From Leucothrix mucor DSM 2157 (GTDB taxonomy: Bacteria > Pseudomonadota > Gammaproteobacteria > Thiotrichales > Thiotrichaceae): a stretch of DNA of 64,000 nucleotides. This document shows positions 21,183 to 29,853 of the stretch, one piece after another; positions within the stretch are counted from its first letter, which is position 1; every line of letters begins with the position of its first letter. The DNA is taken from NCBI RefSeq assembly GCF_000419525.1, contig NZ_ATTE01000001.1, positions 2,464,655 through 2,528,654 of the forward strand, read 5' to 3'. Under the pieces are notes generated by a model. That model did no database searches. It saw only the letters and a program-made list of their open reading frames with translations, and had not been told where the DNA came from. The translations under genes and the position numbers were made by a program.

Positions 21183-21199
21183 GCTTCCACCGTTTATGC

Positions 21200-21229
21200 A
21201 AAAAAGCCGGGCTTGTTCCCGGCTTTTTT
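21200..21229 (+). terminator. Rho-independent terminator after purH
   Basis: A perfect 12-bp stem, AAAAAAGCCGGG (21200-21211) with CCCGGCTTTTTT (21218-21229), closes a 6-nt loop. The A and T runs on either side could allow termination in both directions. Confidence 0.92.
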
Positions 21230-21256
21230 GTGGGAAACCCTTTATTCTGATCACAC

Positions 21257-23026
21257 ATGATAATTTCTGACTTGCTCAAACGCCATTCCAGACTCGCTTG
21301 GTCTGCGCTGATAGTGACCTGCCTGTTATTGGCCTACGGGATTCAACAGCAGATTCACCGCTATTACTTTGACGCCGTGATTACCCAAAGCGATGAGCGC
21401 ATGCGCTTTTTTAAAAGTACCCTGCTCGCCTCCCTGAGTCGCTATGACTACCTGCCAGCGATACTTAGCAGCAATACTGCGCTATTTGAGCAAGCGATTA
21501 CCGAACCCGAGCTGGTAAGTGAGCAATTGCTGTCACTGCAAATCCGCTCCGGCTCCGACACCTTATATATTCTCAATCCTGCTGGGTTAACCATCGCTTC
21601 CAGTAACTGGAAAACGCCCGTCAGTTTTATTGATAATAACTACAGCTTCCGCCCCTATTTCAAACATGCAATCAGCCAGGGTGAAGGTCGTTTTTATGGC
21701 ATTGGCGCAACCACTAAAACACCGGGATTCTTTGTGTCTTCACGCTACCCTCGTGACTTGAGTGCTCAAATACAAGCCGTTGCCGTAGTTAAAGTGGATT
21801 TGCTGCCGCTGGCCGAGAGCTGGCGTAATGGCGCAGAGACCGCCTTTGTAACCAACGAAGATGGCATTGTGGTACTCAGCAGCAATAGCAATTGGCTGTA
21901 CAAAACCTTGCGCCCTTTAAGCGTTGAACAACTAAGCAATATTGCAACTCAGCAGCAATTTTTAGATGAAAAGCTCCCCGCGCTCAATTTAACTACCGAT
22001 GACCAAGCCTCGACCATTAACTTAGATGGCACACGCTATGTCAGAACCGTCACCGAAGTCGGCAGCGAAGTCGGGCTTAATGGCTGGACTCTGCACTACC
22101 TGATTCCACATCGGAAAATCACCGAGCAAACTCTTAGCATTTGGACCAAAGCAATTGTCATCCTGCTTGGCATTATTGCGGTCATGCTGGGAATTCGGGT
22201 AATCAATACCCGCGCCGCACTCAAAACCTCCCAAGGCGAGTCGCTGCAACTGCGTGAGCTGAATCAGTCGCTAGAGCGGGAAATCATTGAGCGCAAACAA
22301 GTTGAGGCGGAACTCACCAAAGCACAGATTGATTTACGGCGAACCAGTAAGCTACGTGCCATGGGGCAACTCTCCGCCTCTATCACTCATGAGCTAGGCC
22401 AACCCTTATCCGCCATGCGTACTTATATCGCCACCTTGCAATTAGGCTCAGCCAGAAATCAGGATGCGGTCGCCGAGAAAACGCTCCAAAAATTGATCTC
22501 ACTGGTCGAGCGGATGACCAGCGTGACGCATCAGCTGCGTTATTTTGCCCGCAGTGGCGATAAAGTCGTGCATCGAATTAAACTGCAAGACACGATTAAT
22601 GGCGCGCTGAATGTCACGTGCCCAGCCATTGATGCCGCTGGGGTGGATCTAAAAGTCACCGTTCCCGAGCATAATATTGAGATCATGGCTGGCGAAGTGC
22701 GCATGGAACAGGTACTGATTAATCTAATTCGCAACGCCATTGATGCCATGGAAGATAGCGATACCAAACACCTCAATATCACTGTATCCAGCGAACAAGG
22801 CAAAGCACTGCTCAGCGTTAGCGATACGGGCACCGGCTTATCAGCAGAAACCATCAAACAGCTTTTTGAGCCGTTTTATACCACCAAGCCTTCTGGCATT
22901 GGAATGGGCTTGGGACTGGCGATTTCCAGCAATATTATTGCAGAGGTTGGGGGCACACTCACCGCCGAAAATCGTGATTCCGGTGGCTCTCGCTTCCTTG
23001 TCGCAGTACCATTAGCGCATGATTAA
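21257..23026 (+). CDS. DctB-like sensor histidine kinase
   Basis: 589 residues. Membrane segment 1 (about 13-30), a periplasmic double-Cache sensor (about 40-285, with the YSFRPYFKHA and TKTPGFFVSSRYP motifs of C4-dicarboxylate sensors), membrane segment 2 (about 295-315) and a coiled coil (QSLEREIIERKQVEAEL). The transmitter has the phosphoacceptor His378 in ITHELGQPLSAM, then N, G1 and G2 boxes (NLIRNAIDAM, VSDTGTGLS, GIGMGLGLAIS). DctB senses succinate, malate or fumarate. No dicarboxylate transporter lies next to this pair, so the ligand is uncertain. It overlaps its response regulator by 8 bp. Confidence 0.88.
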   Translation: MIISDLLKRHSRLAWSALIVTCLLLAYGIQQQIHRYYFDAVITQSDERMRFFKSTLLASLSRYDYLPAILSSNTALFEQAITEPELVSEQLLSLQIRSGSDTLYILNPAGLTIASSNWKTPVSFIDNNYSFRPYFKHAISQGEGRFYGIGATTKTPGFFVSSRYPRDLSAQIQAVAVVKVDLLPLAESWRNGAETAFVTNEDGIVVLSSNSNWLYKTLRPLSVEQLSNIATQQQFLDEKLPALNLTTDDQASTINLDGTRYVRTVTEVGSEVGLNGWTLHYLIPHRKITEQTLSIWTKAIVILLGIIAVMLGIRVINTRAALKTSQGESLQLRELNQSLEREIIERKQVEAELTKAQIDLRRTSKLRAMGQLSASITHELGQPLSAMRTYIATLQLGSARNQDAVAEKTLQKLISLVERMTSVTHQLRYFARSGDKVVHRIKLQDTINGALNVTCPAIDAAGVDLKVTVPEHNIEIMAGEVRMEQVLINLIRNAIDAMEDSDTKHLNITVSSEQGKALLSVSDTGTGLSAETIKQLFEPFYTTKPSGIGMGLGLAISSNIIAEVGGTLTAENRDSGGSRFLVAVPLAHD

Positions 23027-24359
23027 GACTAATTCAGCGAATGCCGTCTCGTTAATTATTGTCGATGACGACTTTGATTTACGGGATTCCCTCAGTGATT
23101 ATTTTGGCCAGTGCGGCGTGCAAGTCAGCAGCTTTGCCAGTGGCCAAACCATGCTGGAACAACTCAGCACGCCATTTGCTGGTGTGATTGTGTGCGATTT
23201 ACAGATGCCGGGCATGAGTGGCTTAGCCGTATTGGAAGCGCTTAGCCAGCAGGACAACCCACCGCCGTTTATCCTAATGACAGCCTATGGCGACATTCCA
23301 ACCGCTGTACAGGCTATGCAATTGGGCGCTTATGATTTTCTGGAAAAGCCATTTGACCCCGCTCGTTTGCTGGAAAAAGTAGAACGCGCCGCGCAAAGCC
23401 GTGACCTGCAACTCAAAAATACCCGACTACGGCAACAGATCGGCCAGCTGCTGGAACTAGACCAACACCTGATTGGCCAAAGTAGCGCCATGCAGGCAAT
23501 CCGCGAACAAGTGATTGATTACAGCCAGACCGACAGCCCGATTCTAATTATGGGTGAGACCGGTGTGGGGAAAAGCCTGCTGGCCACCCTCATTCACCTC
23601 AATAGCCCACGCGCCGAGCAGACACTGATTACTAGCAATTGTGCGATTACGATGGCGTCTCAGTTCGACCCTCATGCCGCTGCCGAACACAATCTGCTAC
23701 ACATGGCCCATTACAGCACCTTAGTCTTAGATGATTTACCTGAGCTTTCGCCCAACGGCCAAAACCAACTGGTCAGCGTGATGAGCGAGTCGGAGCACAT
23801 GCTAATCCCGCAGCCGGATGCGCGTGATGTACGTTTTATTAGTACGGCACCGGCCAGATTCTCAGTCGACGATAATAGCAACCAGCTGCGTAAGGATTTA
23901 TATTTCAGGCTTAATGCTTTAGTGATTCAAGTACCACCACTGCGCGAACGCCCAGATGACATTCCAGAATTGTTTAATGCCTTCTGCCATCGCTATGCCA
24001 GCCAGTATCAACACCGTGAAATCAGACTTAGCAATGATGATATCCTGAGTCTGAACACTCACTCTTGGCCCGGCAATGTGCGCGAGTTAAAGCATTGTGC
24101 TGAGCGTTTTGTGCTAGCTAATCAACGCTCGGAAACAACGCTAAAAACCATTATCGCCGCCAAGCCCGATGCGCTGGCTAATAAACCTCGCAACCTCCGG
24201 CAACATGTGGAGAAGTTCGAAAAGACGCTAATCAAACAAGCGCTGATTGAACACGAAGGCAATATTAATAATGTCTGTGAAAGCCTGAATATTCCACGCC
24301 GCACACTCAATGAAAAATTACTCAAATACGATCTGAATCGCCTGAATTTTATCCCATAA
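23019..24359 (+). CDS. DctD-like response regulator lacking the sigma-54 contact loop
   Basis: 446 residues. Receiver domain (1-125) with Asp60 in VCDLQMPG and Lys110. AAA+ domain with Walker A GETGVGKS (179-186), a Walker B of unusual form (LVLDDLPELS, second acidic residue Asp239), FRLNAL, and WPGNVREL. The C-terminal Fis-type helix-turn-helix includes NINNVCESLNIPRRTLNEKL. The GAFTGA loop expected between about 206 and 235 is absent, and that segment is short and divergent. Without it, activation of sigma-54 polymerase is unlikely; it may work like TyrR on sigma-70 promoters. Co-transcribed with the sensor kinase. Confidence 0.85.
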   Translation: MIKTNSANAVSLIIVDDDFDLRDSLSDYFGQCGVQVSSFASGQTMLEQLSTPFAGVIVCDLQMPGMSGLAVLEALSQQDNPPPFILMTAYGDIPTAVQAMQLGAYDFLEKPFDPARLLEKVERAAQSRDLQLKNTRLRQQIGQLLELDQHLIGQSSAMQAIREQVIDYSQTDSPILIMGETGVGKSLLATLIHLNSPRAEQTLITSNCAITMASQFDPHAAAEHNLLHMAHYSTLVLDDLPELSPNGQNQLVSVMSESEHMLIPQPDARDVRFISTAPARFSVDDNSNQLRKDLYFRLNALVIQVPPLRERPDDIPELFNAFCHRYASQYQHREIRLSNDDILSLNTHSWPGNVRELKHCAERFVLANQRSETTLKTIIAAKPDALANKPRNLRQHVEKFEKTLIKQALIEHEGNINNVCESLNIPRRTLNEKLLKYDLNRLNFIP

Positions 24360-24428
24360 ATCAGGGTTTGCATTTTCAACAATGATGGCAGATAGTGGCG
24401 CTTTACCATTAAATTTAGCTTGTCACTC

Positions 24429-25097
24429 ATGGAACAATTCGGTGTTATCAATTACCTGACCTATGTCATCGGGACGATTCTGATCGTATTACTGCCCGGC
24501 CCTAACTCTATTTACGTACTGGCGCTCTCGGCGCAGCGTGGCGTTAAAGCAGGCTGGATGGCGGCGATGGGCGTCTTTTTAGGCGACTCTATTCTAATGC
24601 TGGCGACGGCTGCGGGTGCTGTCACACTGCTAACAGCCAACCCCTTGTTGTTTAATATTGTGCAATATGCCGGTGCTTTGTACTTGGCCTATATCGGTGG
24701 TCGCTTAATTTATTCGGCGTATAAAACCTGGCCGCGCGATCGAAGCCTTGCCTCGGTCATGGAGCAGCCAATGAATGAAAAGCTATCCAATAAAGCACCG
24801 TTTGGTAAAGCGCTACTGGTGAGCTTACTCAACCCTAAAGCGATTCTGTTTTTCTTGTCCTTCTTTTTGCAATTTGTTGATCCGGCTTACGATCAACCGA
24901 TTGTGCCATTCTTAATTTTGGCGATTACCTTGCAGCTGTTCAGTGTGCTTTATTTAGCGACCTTGATTTATGCTGGTAGCCGCTTGGCCAGTGCATTTCG
25001 TAAACGCAAACGTTTATCTGCCGCCTCTGCTGGTGGAACAGGTGCAGCATTTCTGGGCTTCGCGGCCAAGCTTGCCACCGCCTCAGCACTCGCCTAA
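24429..25097 (+). CDS. LysE-family exporter, LeuE-like
   Basis: 222 residues with about six membrane segments. The start MEQFGVINYLTYVIG and the LPGPNS motif near residue 26, followed by GVFLGDSILM, align with E. coli LeuE, a leucine exporter, and with the wider LysE/RhtB family. NPKAILFFLSFFLQFVDP in the second half is also typical. The substrate is probably a neutral amino acid, inferred from family only. The EamA transporter at 25109 starts 11 bp later on the same strand, so the two exporters are likely co-transcribed. Confidence 0.87.
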   Translation: MEQFGVINYLTYVIGTILIVLLPGPNSIYVLALSAQRGVKAGWMAAMGVFLGDSILMLATAAGAVTLLTANPLLFNIVQYAGALYLAYIGGRLIYSAYKTWPRDRSLASVMEQPMNEKLSNKAPFGKALLVSLLNPKAILFFLSFFLQFVDPAYDQPIVPFLILAITLQLFSVLYLATLIYAGSRLASAFRKRKRLSAASAGGTGAAFLGFAAKLATASALA

Positions 25098-25108
25098 TCA
25101 CTAGTTAA

Positions 25109-25957
25109 ATGTCTCTCACCATTACCCTGCTGGTATTGTTAGCCGCCCTACTGCATGCCAGCTGGAATTTTTTGGTGAAGCAGGCCGATGATAAACTGCT
25201 GAGCATGAGCGCAGTAGTAATGGGGCATGTGCCGTTTGCGGTCATCGCCCTATTTATCGTGCCACTCCCTACTTGGGAGACTTGGCCTTATCTATTGGCT
25301 AGCACCGCTTTCCACACCGGCTATCAATGGTTTTTATTAAATGCCTATCGCTTTGGCGATCTGAGTCAGGTGTATCCCTTAGCTCGCGGTGTCGCACCCT
25401 TACTAGTCACGCTGATTTCAGTGATGGTGCTTGGCGTTGTATTAAGTGGCATGCAGTTCGCAGCAATTGCACTGATTGGTTTGGGCATTATCAGTCTGGT
25501 TATGGTACGCGCGGTGAATACCGGCATCGATATAAAAAGCATTTCCCTAGCACTGATTACCGGCTGTTTTATCAGTGGCTATTCGATCACTGATGGCTTG
25601 GGCGCACGAGTGGCAGGTACGGCGGTCGGTTATTACGCCTTTGGCTCACTGGTCAACGCCACGGTCTGGTTTATATATATCCGCCTAAAATCACCCGGCT
25701 TAATGACAAGACTAATCACTCAACATGCTGGGCTGAGCTTAATGGGAGGTGGGGCTTCTTTCAGTGCTTATTCATTAGTCGTCTGGGCATTTACCATGGC
25801 CCCAATTGCCCTAGTGACAGCGGTTCGCGAAACCAGCATTATTTTCGCAATGTTGCTAGGAACCCTGCTATTAAAAGAACGCCTTGGCTGGCAAAAAGTG
25901 TTTGCCGTCGTGATGACTGTGCTTGGCGTCTTAGTGTTACGTATCAAGCAAAGTTGA
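25109..25957 (+). CDS. EamA/DMT-family transporter
   Basis: 282 residues, almost wholly hydrophobic, with about ten membrane segments in two homologous halves. The first half starts LLHASWNFLVKQADDKLLSM, and the second ends with SIIFAMLLGTLLLKERLG, a typical EamA ending. Members usually export amino acids, sugars or drugs. It follows the LeuE-like gene by 11 bp, and the pair may share a role in metabolite export. The substrate is unknown. Confidence 0.85.
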   Translation: MSLTITLLVLLAALLHASWNFLVKQADDKLLSMSAVVMGHVPFAVIALFIVPLPTWETWPYLLASTAFHTGYQWFLLNAYRFGDLSQVYPLARGVAPLLVTLISVMVLGVVLSGMQFAAIALIGLGIISLVMVRAVNTGIDIKSISLALITGCFISGYSITDGLGARVAGTAVGYYAFGSLVNATVWFIYIRLKSPGLMTRLITQHAGLSLMGGGASFSAYSLVVWAFTMAPIALVTAVRETSIIFAMLLGTLLLKERLGWQKVFAVVMTVLGVLVLRIKQS

Positions 25958-26080
25958 GCGGCTCATCAACAAATATTATCCGGTTACCAACCTCTCCCGG
26001 AGTTAATGTTGAATGATTGTCAGTCCGACTTCATTAGTGTTAGGGTAGCGTGCTTTATCAGGCTAAAAGGGATTTAAGCC

Positions 26081-26818
26081 ATGAAATCAGGATTTATGAT
26101 AGCCGCGCTGTTACTACTGAGTAGCGTATTTTCCGGCACTGCATTGGCTGCTGATCGCATCTATTTAATGGCAGGCCAGTCTAATATGATGGGCTTGGCA
26201 AAAACCTATCGCTTGCCCCCGACCTATCGGAAAACGCCAAGCAATGTCACTTTTTATTATCAGGGACGCCCACGTAAATTGGCGCAGTTTTCTTACTTCG
26301 GCCCTGAAGTAAGCTTTGCCCATCAGGTAGCTCGCGCCTTCCCGCAAGACCATCACATCATTATCAAATTTGCCGCCACCGGCAGCCATATCGAGCAATG
26401 GATGCCAGGTCAACCTTTATACAAAGGCATGCTGCGTCAGCTAGGCTTTTCGATTAAGCAAAAAGATCCAAAGATCGAAGCTGTGTTCTGGATGCAGGGT
26501 GAAAGTGATGCCTTAAACAAAACCCGCGCCTCGCAATATGCCGGTCGCTTAGGACTGTTTATTCGCAGCTTACGACGTGATCTTAAATCGCCTGCTAGTT
26601 TGTTTATTATGGGTGAGGTTGATCCAACGGGGAAAGATTTCCCAATGGTGAAATTAGTGCAGGATAATCAACGCAAAGTGCGCTCACAAATTCCGAATAC
26701 TTATCTAACACCTGCGCAAGGCTTGGGTAAGATTTATGATCATATTCACTACAGTGCAATTGGGCAGATGGAGTTGGGTAAGCGCTTTGCCCTCGAATAC
26801 ATTAAGCGGGCACGCTAA
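26081..26818 (+). CDS. Secreted SASA/sialate-O-acetylesterase-family hydrolase
   Basis: 245 residues with a signal peptide ending ALAA. The mature start YLMAGQSNMMG is the block I of the SGNH-type SASA domain, with Ser as nucleophile. WMQGESDA is the block V-like element, and the C-terminal HIHYSAIGQMELG carries the Asp/His-type catalytic His. It is predicted to remove acetyl groups from carbohydrates in the periplasm or outside the cell. The substrate is unknown. It is monocistronic and followed by an 8-bp tandem repeat. Confidence 0.8.
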   Translation: MKSGFMIAALLLLSSVFSGTALAADRIYLMAGQSNMMGLAKTYRLPPTYRKTPSNVTFYYQGRPRKLAQFSYFGPEVSFAHQVARAFPQDHHIIIKFAATGSHIEQWMPGQPLYKGMLRQLGFSIKQKDPKIEAVFWMQGESDALNKTRASQYAGRLGLFIRSLRRDLKSPASLFIMGEVDPTGKDFPMVKLVQDNQRKVRSQIPNTYLTPAQGLGKIYDHIHYSAIGQMELGKRFALEYIKRAR

Positions 26819-26830
26819 GCCCTAGCTGCT

Positions 26831-26869
26831 GGCTATCTGGCTATCTGGCTATCTGGCTATCTGGCTATC
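26831..26869. repeat. 8-bp tandem repeat
   Basis: GGCTATCT is repeated four times from 26831, followed by a fifth near-complete copy. It begins 12 bp after the esterase stop and is non-coding. It resembles the other short tandem arrays in this window. Confidence 0.95.
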
Positions 26870-26904
26870 ATGAGATCATCGCCTCAAATTAAACATCAAT
26901 TATT

Positions 26905-27942
26905 TTATTGTTTAATGGGGCGATATTCGAAGTTCGCGCGCACAATGCCATGGTCAGATGTGCCTGTTTGTTTATGATCATCACTATTCAAATGGTCATT
27001 ATGCAAATCCATTCCCTTAAATGCCCATTCCCGCTTTTTAGAGTTATCGTAAAACTCCTGTGAGACCAAAATATGGTCCAGCGACTCTCGGGAGTTTCTG
27101 TAAATATGCGTGTAATACACATCGCGCAAGCTACGGTATTGCTGCAACATGCCGACGGTGTACAGGGCGGTATCACTACCTCCGACCGATAAACCACTGA
27201 GCAAATAGTTTGGCTGGCCGGTGAGAATATTCAAGGTATTGCTGGACTGACTATCATTCAAATCACCCAACACCACGACGGGGTTATCATTCTCTTTCAT
27301 TTCTTCAGTCAGTATCATGCGCAGAGCAGTTGCTTCGGTAGTACGCCGAATTGTTGAAATAGCTGCGCCCAAGGCGCTACTGTGTTTCGCATAATAATCC
27401 CTGTCATCCTTATACCATTGCTCAAAATACAACGGTGTGGGCGCTTTCGATTTGAAATGGGCAACATAAATAGAAATGGGTTTGCCATTCGCGCGAGGTC
27501 GAACTTTGAAGTGCAGCACTGGGCGAGAGAACTTATCGATAGCCACCGAGATTTCTGATGTTTGCGCATCGCCACCGCCACTCATTAGGCGAAATTTTTC
27601 AGGAAAGTGCTCAATCCACTCTGGCTCATCGACCAATATAGCTTTTCGTACAGCAGCGCCGCACACGATTCGCTGCCCTAACTGATTCTCCGGCACTAAA
27701 AGTTCGTATTCATCCTGCAAATCGGCTTTGGAAAACACATCCACCAGCGCTTGCTCATGCCACAACTCCTGAAAGCCCCATACATCGGCAGGCATATCAA
27801 TTAATTGGGCAGCACTCCAAGCGACTTTCTTATCATACGATGCCTGATCCCAACCATCAGTATCGCGATAAACCGGCAAGCCAGGCAGGTTGATGTTGTA
27901 CAAATTGAAACTCGCCATTGAGAATGTTGTTCTGCGTGCCAT
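26905..27942 (-). CDS. Endonuclease/exonuclease/phosphatase-family protein
   Basis: 345 residues of the EEP (exonuclease III/DNase I-like) fold. The N-terminus has MASFNLYNINLPG with the metal-site Asn. WGFQELWH supplies the catalytic Glu, VVLGDLNDSQSS the Asp-x-Asn pair, and TSDHGIVRANF the C-terminal Ser-Asp-His. These are the standard metal and catalytic residues. There is no signal peptide, so it is probably cytoplasmic. Substrates in the family range from nucleic acids to phosphoinositides and sphingomyelin, and no choice can be made here. It is monocistronic. Confidence 0.85.
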   Translation of the reverse strand: MARRTTFSMASFNLYNINLPGLPVYRDTDGWDQASYDKKVAWSAAQLIDMPADVWGFQELWHEQALVDVFSKADLQDEYELLVPENQLGQRIVCGAAVRKAILVDEPEWIEHFPEKFRLMSGGGDAQTSEISVAIDKFSRPVLHFKVRPRANGKPISIYVAHFKSKAPTPLYFEQWYKDDRDYYAKHSSALGAAISTIRRTTEATALRMILTEEMKENDNPVVVLGDLNDSQSSNTLNILTGQPNYLLSGLSVGGSDTALYTVGMLQQYRSLRDVYYTHIYRNSRESLDHILVSQEFYDNSKKREWAFKGMDLHNDHLNSDDHKQTGTSDHGIVRANFEYRPIKQ

Positions 27943-28046
27943 CAGTCTCTCCTGATTGATTCGAGTAATTTGTTGCGCCTAAGCTATTTTATAGATGAGT
28001 TTATTGGATTAATCTTAGAAAAAGGACTACCAAGCGCTAATCAAGG

Positions 28047-28595
28047 ATGACAGTAGCCAATATGCCAAACTCACCTGACGTACTCATCGCCCAATCATTT
28101 TGGGACTTCTCTCTCAGCTTTTACGCGCTGCCAGCCGTGCAAAACGCCTGCCTTGAACTGCAGGATGAACACGGTGCAGATGTAAACTTTGTGTTATTTA
28201 TCCTGTTTCAGGCAAATCGGGGACAAGCGCTAACGGCGCAGGAAGTCAGCAATATTGATGAAGAAGTTCGTGCTTGGCGAGAAACGGTTATTCAGCCATT
28301 AAGAAAACTACGAAAAACACTTAAACAACCGATTTCACCCATTAAATCTGACGTTCAAGCGCGCTTACGTGAACAGATTAAACAGCTGGAGCTAAATACG
28401 GAGAAGCTTGAGCAGGAGTTTTTGGAGACCTTGAGCTTTATCACGCCTCCCGCCTCAGCATCGAAGCTGTCAGAGGTAAAGTTGGATATTGCAGCTTCTA
28501 ACTTTAAGCACTATGCCGACAGCTTGGGCTTAGCTATTGATAACCCCGCGATCACTGTGCTGATGCAGCAGTTTTCAGCTCGACTTGAGTCGTGA
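28047..28595 (+). CDS. TIGR02444 family protein (DUF2390)
   Basis: 182 residues, soluble and helical. The N-terminal QSFWDFSLSFYALPAVQNAC and DEHGADVNFVLFILF blocks match the proteobacterial TIGR02444 family, whose function is unknown. A coiled-coil-prone stretch (about 92-132) follows. A second in-frame ATG at 28062, preceded by AAGGA about 13 nt upstream, is an equally possible start. It converges with the MFS gene, with 14 bp between stops. No functional inference is justified. Confidence 0.82.
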   Translation: MTVANMPNSPDVLIAQSFWDFSLSFYALPAVQNACLELQDEHGADVNFVLFILFQANRGQALTAQEVSNIDEEVRAWRETVIQPLRKLRKTLKQPISPIKSDVQARLREQIKQLELNTEKLEQEFLETLSFITPPASASKLSEVKLDIAASNFKHYADSLGLAIDNPAITVLMQQFSARLES

Positions 28596-28609
28596 ATATT
28601 TAGAGCGCT

Positions 28610-29785
28610 TTAGCTAGCCAGTGCAACTCGATGTGATATCGCCGCCATCAGCAATAAAATCACCATGGCGATAAACACATAAATAATTCCAAACCCTAGC
28701 AATATTGGCATCAATTGAGTCACTCCGCTGGCTAGCATTAATTGCATAAAACCCATCATGCCGGATGCCGTACCGCGCGACATTTCAGTGCTACTCACAG
28801 CCCCAGACTGCGCATTGGGTTGAACTAAACCACGCCCAAAGGTCAGCAACCCCATTGGGAAGAAGATCATCGCTGCCATTAGGTTTCCGCTAAACATTAC
28901 CAACATCAATACGCTAATTGCCAGCAAGGCTAAACTCATTCCCATGGTGATCATACGATCTACCCCAAAGCGCACCGTGATGCGTGAGGCCAGCATGCTG
29001 CCAAAGAAAAAGCCTAAGGAAACCACCAAAAACCAATTACCGTACTCTGCCGAAGTGCCACCGAACTGATCCACAAAGATGTACGGCATTATCGAAGCGA
29101 AGCCCAGATACGCACAGGAGATTAATGCACCCGTCAACGCGTAGCCAATATAGGCACGGCCATTCAATACAGACAAGTACTGAAGAGCCAAGGCCCGAAA
29201 ACTAAACGGCGTTTTATCCAAAGTAACGCTGGTTTCCTGAAGCTGACGAAACATCAGCAGTGCAATGCCAAGATTTAATACAAAGGAAAAATAGAAAATT
29301 GAGCGCCAATCAAAGTAATGATTGAGGTATCCGCCAATGGTGGGAGCAATCGTTTGCGCAATGGCAATCGACATGAAAATAAAACTGAGCAAGCGCCCTG
29401 CTTCATCGCGTCCATGTGCATCGAGGATCATGGTTCTGACTAATACTAGTGTCGCGCCCCCACCCAGCGCTTGCAAAACTCGCCCTAAAATTAGCATTTC
29501 AATGGTCGGGGCAAAGGCTGCCAGTAGGCAACCAAACAAGTGGATAACCATTCCCCAAAGCATTAGCGGTCGCCGCCCATAGCGGTCTGCCAAGGCGCCA
29601 CTCATCAATTGTGAAATGCCAAGGGTGAAGAGGTATAAGGTCATAGTCAGCTGCACAGTATCAATACTGGAGCCAAAAGCACGCACCACATCAGGCATGG
29701 CGGGATTGAACACATTCATGGCAAACGGACTGGCTAAGGCAATGGTTGCCAATAGCCAGATCGGTGGAAACGGTACAATGTTCAT
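28610..29785 (-). CDS. MFS exporter, Bcr/CflA-type
   Basis: 391 residues with twelve predicted membrane segments. The start has the Bcr/CflA drug-resistance pattern (MPDVVRAFGSS, QLTMTLYLFTLGISQL), and the loop 2-3 signature GALADRYGRRP is complete. Motif C-like glycine/proline patterning (IAQTIAPTIGGYL) occurs in helix 5, as in exporters of the DHA1 class. It probably exports drugs or metabolites from the cytoplasm by proton antiport. The substrate is unknown. Confidence 0.88.
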   Translation of the reverse strand: MNIVPFPPIWLLATIALASPFAMNVFNPAMPDVVRAFGSSIDTVQLTMTLYLFTLGISQLMSGALADRYGRRPLMLWGMVIHLFGCLLAAFAPTIEMLILGRVLQALGGGATLVLVRTMILDAHGRDEAGRLLSFIFMSIAIAQTIAPTIGGYLNHYFDWRSIFYFSFVLNLGIALLMFRQLQETSVTLDKTPFSFRALALQYLSVLNGRAYIGYALTGALISCAYLGFASIMPYIFVDQFGGTSAEYGNWFLVVSLGFFFGSMLASRITVRFGVDRMITMGMSLALLAISVLMLVMFSGNLMAAMIFFPMGLLTFGRGLVQPNAQSGAVSSTEMSRGTASGMMGFMQLMLASGVTQLMPILLGFGIIYVFIAMVILLLMAAISHRVALAS

Positions 29786-29853
29786 AGTCCCAGCGCCGGT
29801 AAATCAGGAGACTGGGAATTATCCACTTTTACGGAGAATAGTCACTTGCTAAT

